In this document: piece after piece, positions 7,681 to 15,650 of the stretch
How the letters are laid out: every line of letters starts with the position of its first letter
Position numbering within the stretch: position 1 is the first letter of the stretch
Assembly: GCA_031253985.1 (NCBI GenBank)
Contig: JAIRVH010000159.1
Coordinates: 1-50,115 of the forward strand
DNA: 50,115 nt
Source: Sphingobacterium sp.
GTDB lineage: Bacteria > Bacteroidota > Bacteroidia > Sphingobacteriales > Sphingobacteriaceae
Reading direction: 5' to 3'
The notes under the pieces: generated by a model
What the model was told of the DNA's origin: nothing
Databases searched by the model: none
The model's input: only the letters and a program-made list of their open reading frames with translations
Translations under genes and position numbers: made by a program

Positions 7681-8159
7681 CGTAAAGGAAAAATACGACG
7701 GAACATCTCGCTCAAGCCTGCAGGGTACAGCGATCGGAATCCCCGGTTATCCTCAAATTTTCCGTAACAGATCAGATCATTTCTACGCCAGGACTCATCA
7801 GCAAACTCGCGTGCGCGCTCATCCAATAGATCTTGCAGTTTTGGGGCTGCCGTGAGTACGCGTACATTGACATAGGTACGGATCTGATTAACCAGGGATT
7901 GTGGGGTCTGCCCATTGGTTGATGCTGCTTCACGGAGTATTGCCTCCGCTTTCATCTATAGGATATCGGCGTAACGAAATACCGGTACATCGTTGCTCTG
8001 ATTACGCTGATTCGCTGAGGTAACAGCTACATCCATATAAAACTTAATGGATCTGTATCCCATCGAGCGCCCTTTTTGGTCGTTACCAACGTTCAGCGTG
8101 GACGCACCATCTTGACGCAAGGTAATCTCCTTGGTGGTTTCGAGCGGCCAAAAATATAG
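7653..8159 (-). pseudogene. SusD/RagB C-terminal remnant
   Basis: Reading leftward from about 8159, the translation runs through FWPLETTKE, GASTLNVGNDQKGRSMGY, KFYMDV and VPVFRYADIL, then a TAG stop (about 7956-7958), then MKAEAILREA, LDERAREFADESWRRNDLI and FRRIFPL. These are the conserved blocks of the SusD C-terminal half; normal proteins read 'YADILLMKAEA', so the TAG replaces a Leu codon. The N-terminal half and signal peptide are absent, and the last residues (after FRRIFPL) no longer follow the family, ending at 7653 in unrelated sequence. No susC partner is adjacent. A dead fragment of a fourth SusD, not closely similar to the three intact ones here. Confidence 0.8.
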
Positions 8160-8319
8160 CTGAAATTTTAATTATAAAACAAGCAGAAATCTCCCTATAA
8201 TTGCATTCGTGAATATTTCATTATAGAATGAAATTATTCGCTCTTATACAATGCGCTCACCGCAGCAGCACAGTGACATAAGCGTATCAAATCAATAATC
8301 ATGTGAAAACAGCAATACA

Positions 8320-9462
8320 ATGAAAAGAAATATCCTTTTAATTTTGACCAGCTTTGTCTTAACTGTAAATATCGCCCTTTGTCAACAAAAGGACGTGGAC
8401 TTTAGCAAAGCATATATCGCACAAAACGACGGCAAGACGACCGTTGAAATTAATGAGGCGCAGGAACTTATGTATATTATCTTTGCGATGACAGATTTTG
8501 GAAAGGAAAACCCGAACATGACCAAGCAAAACACTACTTATTTTGAGGAAGTCAACAAGCATTTCGCTCCTTTTTCCAGTCTACCTATCGTCAAGAAATT
8601 TGATCAGCAGTTGCGGGAAAATCTAACCAACTATTTTCTTTTGGCAGCCAATATGTATGGCTTTAGGTTCAAAAACGAGGAATTAGTACCTACTAACATC
8701 TATATTTTTCCGGCAAAAGGAGTAGGAAATTACCAGATTAAATCAAACCCTATTCCCGGTTACAAAAAAGAACTGGAAGAATTTGCCAGACAAACCGGAT
8801 ACCGGGCATTCTACAAACAGCATCAGGCTTACTATGATAGCCTTCGCACAGCCTACGCGGAGTATGCTTCCATTGCTGAACAAAAAGAATGGTTAGAAAA
8901 AAGATTCGATTATAAAATCAACAGCTATCGCATATTGACTTCCCCCTTGATTGCAGGGATGAATGCGACCCACACGTTCAAGTACAGAGGATTCAAAGAA
9001 ATATTACTTTTTCTGCCCACCCTTCGCGACGATGAATCCTGGAGTCCAAAGTTTAAAAAAGCAATCAATACCCGTATTATTTTCACGGAAATCGACCATA
9101 ATTATGTAGGTCCACTCAGTGAAAAGAATAAAAAACAAATTGATACGATATTCAATAATCGGGAAATCTGGGTAGATGCGGAAAACAAAAGTACCATCCA
9201 TTATCCGAGTCCGGTCAACGTGTTCGATGAATATTTAACCTGGGGGCTTTTCATTCTGTACTGTTATGACAAGTTTGGAGATGATCATGATCTTTTTGGG
9301 CAGATTGTCGAAAACGTAAACGATATGATGGTCAACAAAAAGGGGTTTCCCAAAGCGGATGAATTTAATACCGAATTATTCCGTCTCTATAAAGACAATA
9401 CCAGTAAAGATATTCAGAGCTTATACAAGCCACTTTTGGATTGGTGCGAAAAAGAAAATTAG
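8320..9462 (+). CDS. secreted DUF4932-like protein
   Basis: 380 aa with a cleavable signal peptide (MKRNILLILTSF...ALC-QQ). The body is mostly polar and helical. The segment 'IIFTEIDHNYVGPLSE' near residue 250 and 'STIHYPSPVNVFDEYLTW' near 290 contain a Glu-x-x-His arrangement like that of the DUF4932 family, which looks metallopeptidase-like, though no metal site is proven. It stands alone between the decayed region and the broken KAS III gene. The family call is from memory of the motif and is uncertain; 'secreted protein of unknown function' is the safe description. Confidence 0.5.
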   Translation: MKRNILLILTSFVLTVNIALCQQKDVDFSKAYIAQNDGKTTVEINEAQELMYIIFAMTDFGKENPNMTKQNTTYFEEVNKHFAPFSSLPIVKKFDQQLRENLTNYFLLAANMYGFRFKNEELVPTNIYIFPAKGVGNYQIKSNPIPGYKKELEEFARQTGYRAFYKQHQAYYDSLRTAYAEYASIAEQKEWLEKRFDYKINSYRILTSPLIAGMNATHTFKYRGFKEILLFLPTLRDDESWSPKFKKAINTRIIFTEIDHNYVGPLSEKNKKQIDTIFNNREIWVDAENKSTIHYPSPVNVFDEYLTWGLFILYCYDKFGDDHDLFGQIVENVNDMMVNKKGFPKADEFNTELFRLYKDNTSKDIQSLYKPLLDWCEKEN

Positions 9463-9607
9463 TGCTATTCCGATAATATTTGGTATATTAAAAGCTGAGA
9501 AGGAAACAAGCCACCAGAAATGTGAATGTATACGACTAGAAGGAATCAGCATAGCATAAGGGGATGATCGTCGAAATACATTTAAACACATTAGGTGCAA
9601 AGAAATA

Positions 9608-10665
9608 ATGATAAACATAAGAATTACCGGTTCTGGCAGTTATATTCCAAACAATAAGATCGCCAATACATTTTTTAGAGAACATTCTTTTTTGGATGAG
9701 AGCGGATCTCCATTTGGCCAGTCGGCTTCTGTCATTAAGAAATTCAAAGCGATCACTGGCATAGAGGAACGCCGCTATGCCGATCGTGATCAAGTCGCAT
9801 CAGACCTAGCTTTCTTGGCTGGAGCACGCGCCATTGAAGATGCAGGTATTGACCCAGAGACATTGAATTATATTATTGTTGCCCATAATTATGGTGACGT
9901 TCAATATGGCAAAATCCAGTCGGACACCGTACCTAGCCTAGCGACAAGGGTAAAGAAAAAATTAGCGATTCGCAATCCAAAATGTGTAGCTTATGACCTC
10001 CTGTTTGGCTGTCCGGTTGGAATGAGGGAATATTGCAGGCCAATGCTTTTATTAAATCGGGCATGGCAACCCGATGTTTGGTCATCGGCGCAGAAACGCT
10101 GTCACGTGTGGTAGATCCCTACGATAGAGATTCGATGATCTACGCAGACGGTGCTGGCGCTGTAATTGTCGAAGCCACGACAGAAAACCGTGGATTACTC
10201 TCTTTTGAAAGCGCAACATACGCGTTGGATGAAGCCGATTATCTTAATTTCGGCAGCTCTTATCATCAAAAACAAGATCCTGCTACCCGATATATCAAAA
10301 TGAAAGGACGCAAAATCTACGAATTTGCCCTTAATACGGTCCCTTTGGCTATGCAGTCCTGTCTTGAAAAGGCCAATATTGATATCTCTGCAATCAAAAA
10401 GATCCTGATCCACCAAGCCAATGAGAAAATGGACGAAGCCATTTTAATGAGATTCTATGCACTTTATGGCAAGACTCCTCCTGCTGACGTCATGCCCATG
10501 ACTATACATACGCTAGGAAATAGTAGTGTAGCAACTATTCCAACCCTTTATGACCTTATGGTCCATGGCAAAATCGACAACCAATCATTAAGCGAGGGTG
10601 ACATTATCTTATTCGCATCTGTAGGTGCCGGCATGAACATCAATGCTTTCACTTATCGTATTTAA
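9608..10665 (+). pseudogene. 3-oxoacyl-ACP synthase III-like (KAS III), frameshifted
   Basis: Two overlapping frames together give one protein of about 352 aa. The first (9608-) covers the N-terminal thiolase fold to the catalytic Cys135 in 'YDLLFGC'. The second resumes with 'GWNEGILQANAF' and contains the other catalytic residues, His in 'ILIHQANEKMD' and Asn in 'HTLGNSSVAT'. The break lies at 10013-10017, where CCGGTTGG is read; CCGGGTTGG (one more G) would restore the expected CPGWNEG. So a single G is missing from a GGG run. KAS III enzymes condense acyl-CoA with malonyl-ACP; this one resembles the FabH-like group outside core fatty acid synthesis. Either a recent pseudogene or a sequencing error. 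Confidence 0.8.
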
Positions 10666-11040
10666 GGTTAATTTTATTGCATATTTCATAGCTGTAAAAC
10701 GCGTTTTAACCCTGCTTAGTAGGTTATTGCATATTTATTATAAATAAAAAAGCCAAAACACTTTATAAATCAATAATTTATAATTACATTTGATTAATAA
10801 TCGGCTCCGCCTTTGCTTATCTGAATTTGTCAAGTCATTCTTTTCGACTCAGTTTTCGCATTTTCAGAAGCTACTTTTGTTATCAAATAATAGGTGCTGT
10901 ACCCTTTTTGAACTTGAATAAACCCAAGCCCATTAAATTACAAACATCATTTCTTGTCAACAAATCGATTGAATATTATAATGAATGCTATTTCATTATA
11001 ATTATTTACTATTGAATACTTTAATATAATATAGAATACA
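10666..11040. other. intergenic region and probable csp leader
   Basis: About 375 AT-rich nt with no gene. A 13-bp direct repeat TTATTGCATATTT (10674-10686 and 10724-10736) brackets the palindrome AAAACGCGTTTT (10696-10707). The part next to 11041 could be a structured 5' UTR of the cold-shock gene, as is usual for csp mRNAs. I cannot place a promoter. Confidence 0.4.
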
Positions 11041-11232
11041 ATGCAAGAAGGAACAGTAAAATTCTTTAACCAAACCAAGGGCTTTGGTTTTATTACACCA
11101 GCTGGTGGCGGTGATGACATTTTCGTACACGTATCAGGTTTGATCAATGAAGTACGTGAGAATGACAGTGTAACATTTGATGTAGAAAACGGAAAAAAAG
11201 GCATTAACGCAGTTAATGTACGTATCGCATAA
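11041..11232 (+). CDS. cold-shock protein (CspA family)
   Basis: 63 aa, the standard single cold-shock domain with OB fold. RNP1 is seen as KGFGFI (residues 14-19) and RNP2 as DIFVHVS (near 27-33), the nucleic-acid-binding surface. Such proteins bind single-stranded RNA and act as RNA chaperones in cold or growth transitions. Single-gene unit with a long upstream region and strong terminators downstream. Confidence 0.95.
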   Translation: MQEGTVKFFNQTKGFGFITPAGGGDDIFVHVSGLINEVRENDSVTFDVENGKKGINAVNVRIA

Positions 11233-11245
11233 TTAAGTAAACACA

Positions 11246-11305
11246 CAAGAAGATGCAGCTGCATCTTCTTGCAGAGTGTAACGGGTAACCGTTACACTTT
11301 TTTTT
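11246..11305 (+). terminator. palindrome plus terminator after csp
   Basis: There are two consecutive structures: a perfect 13-bp palindrome without loop (CAAGAAGATGCAG / CTGCATCTTCTTG, 11246-11271), then AGTGTAACGG (11275-11284) pairing with CCGTTACACT (11289-11298), followed by a run of T. The second is a textbook rho-independent terminator. Confidence 0.85.
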
Positions 11306-11367
11306 ATCCATTCCATACCGAATCCTTCCAAAATCGCACTATTTATCAATAGAGATATTGAAAACTT

Positions 11368-11961
11368 TTACAGTCCAGCCAACATTACTTCTTCCTGCCG
11401 CAGAAAATATGGAGTGTTATCTTTAAATCTCCCACGTTTCCTGGAATACTTTCTGATGATATCAGCAACAACATCATCGGTTAGCTCATGCCCCTCTAAG
11501 GTGGGGAAACCCTCCCAGCGCACAATGCCATCAGGATCCAATAAAATACAATGTGGAATCCCCTGCACTTCAAGCTGTTTTTTTAAACGGGCTTTCGTAT
11601 CGATTGCCGAGAAGTAGTCAATTTTGATTTCCTTAGCTTTTTTGACAATTTCTGCCTTTTCATCCGAAACACCGATGATCACAAGTTTATCATTATACTT
11701 TTTATGCCATTCGTTCATTTCAGGAATCACTTTTCGGCACGGCCCACACCAGGTCGCCCAAAAATCAATCAAAACAAATTTGCCTTTTGTGTCGGGTACA
11801 GCAGACAGCCATTGCTCCACCTCCAGTTTGGGCGCCTTTTGGTTCAGGATGGATTTTGCCCACAATTTTTTGTTATTGTTGCTTTCCTGCCCATGCCCGA
11901 TAAAGCTAATCAGACAAAACGTTAACAGTGCGAAAGCCTTTATGATTAATTTTACGTCCAT
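11368..11961 (-). CDS. TlpA/ResA-like periplasmic thioredoxin
   Basis: 197 aa from the ATG at 11961. A signal peptide (DVKLIIKAFALLTFCLISF) leads to a TlpA-like domain with the redox motif WCGPC (71-75) in 'IDFWATWCGPCRKVIPEM', the cis-Pro loop 'VQGIPHCILLDPDGIV' (with an extra Cys), and a C-terminal extension past residue 165. Expected to be a periplasmic thiol-disulfide reductase. A longer frame begins at a TTG (12006) but its first 15 residues would spoil the signal peptide. Monocistronic; client proteins unknown. Confidence 0.85.
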   Translation of the reverse strand: MDVKLIIKAFALLTFCLISFIGHGQESNNNKKLWAKSILNQKAPKLEVEQWLSAVPDTKGKFVLIDFWATWCGPCRKVIPEMNEWHKKYNDKLVIIGVSDEKAEIVKKAKEIKIDYFSAIDTKARLKKQLEVQGIPHCILLDPDGIVRWEGFPTLEGHELTDDVVADIIRKYSRKRGRFKDNTPYFLRQEEVMLAGL

Positions 11962-12530
11962 AAAAGAAATTGTTAGTTCTCCTAATTTATGGATTTTTTT
12001 TAACAATCTTTTGATCTTTAATGCCGGATATCAATTATATAAAAGCACGGCACCATTACACATCACACAAAATACAACATCTACTTTTAATTAACATAAA
12101 AAACACAAGACACTGTATATAAAACAATTAGTAAATTTATCAAAAACAACAGGATTATCTTTTATTTGCTATACGGCTCATAGTTTCTATACAGGAACAA
12201 TCTATATTTAGCTAAAAAAGAACATCAGCCAACACCGTATTTGGTTCCAACCTCCGACAGCTAGACAAAAGCCTTTATAACCTCACCGCCACAAACAGCA
12301 TCTCCTTTTTCTCCAATCTCAGTACCCTTCACTGCTCATGTTCATCTCTCAATAAGATCTGCCAAACTGACACGAAACAAGTATATTAAGAAATATAATT
12401 CAATATAAATTAGCAGTTTATCAATAAACAAATAAACTCATAATTAAACAAAGAACCGCTCAAAAATCCGAATGAACTTCGCATCTTATTCGGCAAGACT
12501 GCCCCGAGCCCATCTTTAAGTTTTGGCATC
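11962..12530. other. intergenic, no gene seen
   Basis: About 570 AT-rich nt between the thioredoxin gene start and the terminator of PUL 1. It should hold the promoter of the thioredoxin gene; I see no convincing ORF, RNA or clear promoter match. Confidence 0.4.
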
Positions 12531-12567
12531 CAAATAAAGACTCCAGCCAGAAAATAGCTGACTGGAG
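12531..12567 (-). terminator. terminator of PUL 1
   Basis: CTCCAG-C-CAG (12541-12550) pairs with CTG-A-CTGGAG (12558-12567), one mismatch. On the - strand the hairpin is followed by TCTTTATTT, and it lies 18 nt past the stop of the last PUL gene. Confidence 0.7.
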
Positions 12568-12584
12568 CCGGCCTCAAATAGCCT

Positions 12585-14060
12585 TTACTCGGACTGAGCC
12601 CGCGAGCTTTCCGAAGCAAGGATCTCAATTTTACCCATCGGATACCACCCATCCGCAGTTCGTCCTGCAATCGCAAGCTGAACTTTTGCTTCGCCGGTGT
12701 TACGGTCGACTATCCCAAATTCAAGGTCATAAGTCCCCGTATTTAAATCATAGGGTATAAAAATTCCATCATCATACAGATTGTCTCCTGGCAGCCAAGT
12801 GGTCAAGTCTGCATCGGTAAGCCGCCGAATCTCCCCTGCTTTGTTCTTCAGGCGTATTGCCAATGCAAATTGCTTTTTGTAGAGTGGCGCCACGCCCTTA
12901 TTTTCCCACCAGGAGGTAAAGTTCAATTTTTGCCCCCGGGCTACCTCTTTTGGATAAGTCATCTTTTTGAGCACATAGCGATAACCCATCTTATTGAGCC
13001 ATCGATTCACGTGTGGCCACCAAGCGCTGGGAATAGCCGACGATTTGGCGTTAAAACTGGAGATATGCCATTTCAGCGACTGATCAATGATATAGTCAAT
13101 ATCCCAGCCCTCATCTTTCCATTTCTGCATAACCCAACAGACCTCCAGACTAATCGGGGCCTTTATCCAAGCGTCTTGCATGCCAAAACCAACAATTCCC
13201 TGTGGATAATAATCATACATATGAGACCAGTTATCATCGAATCCGCCCAAGTCACCCAAACAGTCAATACGCCAGCCTACGGGCCGTTTTGAAAGCGTAT
13301 ATTGCTGCGTTTTTCGATCTGTCAATAAGGTAATTAGCGGTGTTTGCTTAAAGTTATCGGTATATGCATCCACCAGGCTTTCCCGGGTGGCCTTAGCTAG
13401 CTCCACGGTACCACGTCCCTCACCCCAAAAGCCCACAATCGATAGATCGACAGCCTCCAGATCTGGATGCCCATCATAGCGCTGAGCGAGCTTCGTTATC
13501 ATATTTCCAAAGTATTTCGCATAGCGCGCATCTTCCGGATCAACCCGCCAGCCTGCAGAATCCACAAACCACTCATTTTTCTTACCGACCATGGTCCGGT
13601 ACCAATCCGGCACATCGTTTCCTTTATCCGCTCCCTCACCATAGGGTGCAATGCGCAAAAGTAAAGTCTGACCACGCTGATGTGCGGTCTTCAAGGCCTC
13701 ATCGATCAATGTCCAGTTAAACTTTCCCTGCCGGGGTTCCAAAAAACGCCAATATAGACGAAAATACGCGATCGTCGTATTGGGATAATCTTTGTTTTTC
13801 AAGCTCTGAACCTCACCCTGATAGGCAATAGGCTCCCCCTCTGTCCACCTCAACCCATTATTTAGGCTATCACCATTGAATCGCTGAAAGGTCATAAAAC
13901 CTATCCCTGGATTGTCTAGTACACTGTCGATTTCTTTCGGCAAGATCCTGACAATCCCTTCTTTCTTATAGTCAACAATTTGTGCTTGTGTGTCTTTCGT
14001 CTGCAAAAAGAAGAAAATAACGATTAAAAAAAATCTATAAATGAAGAGTAGTTTTTGCAT
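12585..14060 (-). CDS. DUF4832-type glycoside hydrolase-like protein
   Basis: 491 aa with an N-terminal signal peptide (ending near DTQAQ). The first two-thirds look like a TIM-barrel of the GH-A kind: 'TTIAYFRLYWRFLEPRQGKFNW' near residue 95, 'RGQTLLLRIAPYGEG' near 130, and 'VDLSIVGFWGEGRG' near 205, where a Glu after a beta-strand is a candidate acid/base. The C-terminal ~100 residues form a beta-sandwich typical of DUF4832 proteins (LNFTSWWENKGVAPLYKK). Last gene of PUL 1, 84 nt after susD with a hairpin between. Likely hydrolyses or binds the glycan imported by the adjacent SusCD; the substrate is unknown, and a second catalytic Glu is not identified. Confidence 0.65.
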   Translation of the reverse strand: MQKLLFIYRFFLIVIFFFLQTKDTQAQIVDYKKEGIVRILPKEIDSVLDNPGIGFMTFQRFNGDSLNNGLRWTEGEPIAYQGEVQSLKNKDYPNTTIAYFRLYWRFLEPRQGKFNWTLIDEALKTAHQRGQTLLLRIAPYGEGADKGNDVPDWYRTMVGKKNEWFVDSAGWRVDPEDARYAKYFGNMITKLAQRYDGHPDLEAVDLSIVGFWGEGRGTVELAKATRESLVDAYTDNFKQTPLITLLTDRKTQQYTLSKRPVGWRIDCLGDLGGFDDNWSHMYDYYPQGIVGFGMQDAWIKAPISLEVCWVMQKWKDEGWDIDYIIDQSLKWHISSFNAKSSAIPSAWWPHVNRWLNKMGYRYVLKKMTYPKEVARGQKLNFTSWWENKGVAPLYKKQFALAIRLKNKAGEIRRLTDADLTTWLPGDNLYDDGIFIPYDLNTGTYDLEFGIVDRNTGEAKVQLAIAGRTADGWYPMGKIEILASESSRAQSE

Positions 14061-14081
14061 AGTAACTTATTTTATGAAAAA

Positions 14082-14113
14082 AGCGCCAAGCTCACTAGCT
14101 GAACTTTGGCGCT
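14082..14113 (-). terminator. intercistronic hairpin between susD and the hydrolase gene
   Basis: AGCGCCAA (14082-14089) pairs with TTGGCGCT (14106-14113). On the - strand the stem is followed by TTTTTTCAT, a good intrinsic terminator. It lies 31 nt after the susD stop and about 20 nt before the next start codon, so it probably attenuates transcription into the hydrolase gene. Confidence 0.7.
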
Positions 14114-14144
14114 TTCGATTGAAAGACCCTGATGGCCTGTTTTA

Positions 14145-15638
14145 TTAGTTATAACCCGGATTTTGTTTAATCACACCGTTGGTTTCATTGATTGCTTTAC
14201 GCGGAATCGGCCAACGCACAAATTCGGGTTTCGCAAATGTAGAACCATCTGCTTTAGCCCGTTCAATATACGTCCCCCAGCGGATCAGATCCTCCCGTCG
14301 AACACCGCCTTCACACCAGAATTCATAAAGACGTTCATCCATCATTTTTTTCCGGAACTGATCTTTCGTCAGATCCTGATTCCAGCCGGCCAAGCCTGCA
14401 CGCTCACGCACGGTCTTTACCAGATCATAAGCCTCCTGGGTCGGACCTGATAACTCATTGATCGCTTCAGCCATAGAAAGCAACACATCCGAATACCGCC
14501 ATACCACGATATTAACCCCATGCTTCTCACCTGTCGCGCTCGGATCAACGCCATATTTCATTGGTATTGCACCAATTACACCGTTAGCACGCGCATCGTA
14601 GGTTTTACCATCCGTTGTCGTCCATTTGGTCAATAAGCGTTGCTTACGTTTGTCGTTGCTTTCAAACTTATCGTAAGTCTTCCACGGCATTTTATAACCA
14701 CCCCATTGCGTCAAAGCAACGCCGCTCGGATCGGCGTAATTTCCGGGGAGTGCATGCGCCAGCCACAAGTTGGCACTTTTGGCATCAATACGGGTCGGTA
14801 CCGCAAAAAGAACCTCTTTATTATCCCCGTTATTTTCGATCGTGAAGATATCGGCATAATTAGTTTTGAGCGAATGTCCCAATTTTTGTATCTCGCGACC
14901 ATATTTGATCACGTCATCCCATCGTTTTTCCTGCATGTATAGTTTTATCAGTCCCATCATGCAGGCATCTTTTGTAAAACGTCCATACTCTGAAGCAGAC
15001 AATTCACTTGCCAAAGGCAACACCTCAAGAGCTTCCTTGTAGTCTTTTTCAATTTGGGCAACCATTTCAGCTTGGCTGGGCCGGGCAATCGGTGGAGAAT
15101 TGGGATCCGCAGCAGCAGCAGCATCCAATCTTAAAGGCACTGGCCCATAGTAGCTATAAAGAATCCATGAATAATGTGCCCTTAAGGCTTTTACCTCACC
15201 GATATAGGTTTGCTTTACTTTGTCATCGATCGTCATGCCCGAAAGCCTATCCATGACAATCGTCGCATTGGTCACTGCGGGCATTAAGTTGTTATAGAAA
15301 ACGAAGAGTGCATCACCCGGAAAAGTCTCCGACAGATTCAGATTATTGAACATCGGCCAGCCTGGCCAACCCCACGAACAGATGAGCTCATCTGTCGTCG
15401 CGCTCGACTGCGGCACAATCCCCCCTAAACCACAACCCCAGATACTGTACCCATCGTCGGGGTTTAAAGTAGAATACACCGCCGTAACGGCCAATTTGGC
15501 GTCTTCTTTTGTTTTGTAAAATGATGTTTCACTGAATTTATCGTAAGTGACTTCCTCCAGCGATTTTTCGCAAGATGATAGTGCCCCGACTACCATGAGC
15601 GCAGCTACCAATTTGATATATTTTCTTCTCGTAATCAT
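14145..15638 (-). CDS. SusD/RagB-family outer-membrane lipoprotein (PUL 1)
   Basis: 497 aa. The lipobox GALSSC puts Cys23 at the mature N-terminus, the surface-lipoprotein form of SusD. The SusD-like N-terminal domain (TSFYKTKEDAKLAVTAVY) and the C-terminal RagB blocks are intact: 'VWRYSDVLLSMAEAINEL', 'VRERAGL', 'MMDERLYEFWCEGGVRREDLIRWG' and the ending 'NPGYN'. SusD binds the substrate and acts as a lid over the SusC channel. It starts 12 nt after the susC stop, so the two are translated as a pair. Specificity cannot be predicted. Confidence 0.95.
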   Translation of the reverse strand: MITRRKYIKLVAALMVVGALSSCEKSLEEVTYDKFSETSFYKTKEDAKLAVTAVYSTLNPDDGYSIWGCGLGGIVPQSSATTDELICSWGWPGWPMFNNLNLSETFPGDALFVFYNNLMPAVTNATIVMDRLSGMTIDDKVKQTYIGEVKALRAHYSWILYSYYGPVPLRLDAAAAADPNSPPIARPSQAEMVAQIEKDYKEALEVLPLASELSASEYGRFTKDACMMGLIKLYMQEKRWDDVIKYGREIQKLGHSLKTNYADIFTIENNGDNKEVLFAVPTRIDAKSANLWLAHALPGNYADPSGVALTQWGGYKMPWKTYDKFESNDKRKQRLLTKWTTTDGKTYDARANGVIGAIPMKYGVDPSATGEKHGVNIVVWRYSDVLLSMAEAINELSGPTQEAYDLVKTVRERAGLAGWNQDLTKDQFRKKMMDERLYEFWCEGGVRREDLIRWGTYIERAKADGSTFAKPEFVRWPIPRKAINETNGVIKQNPGYN

Positions 15639-15650
15639 GATTTTTGTCTT

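Noticed and set aside
10010..10033. Programmed ribosomal frameshift in the KAS III gene
   Set aside because: A -1 shift would be needed, but no slippery X-XXY-YYZ heptamer or following stimulatory hairpin is present; KAS III genes are not known to use one.
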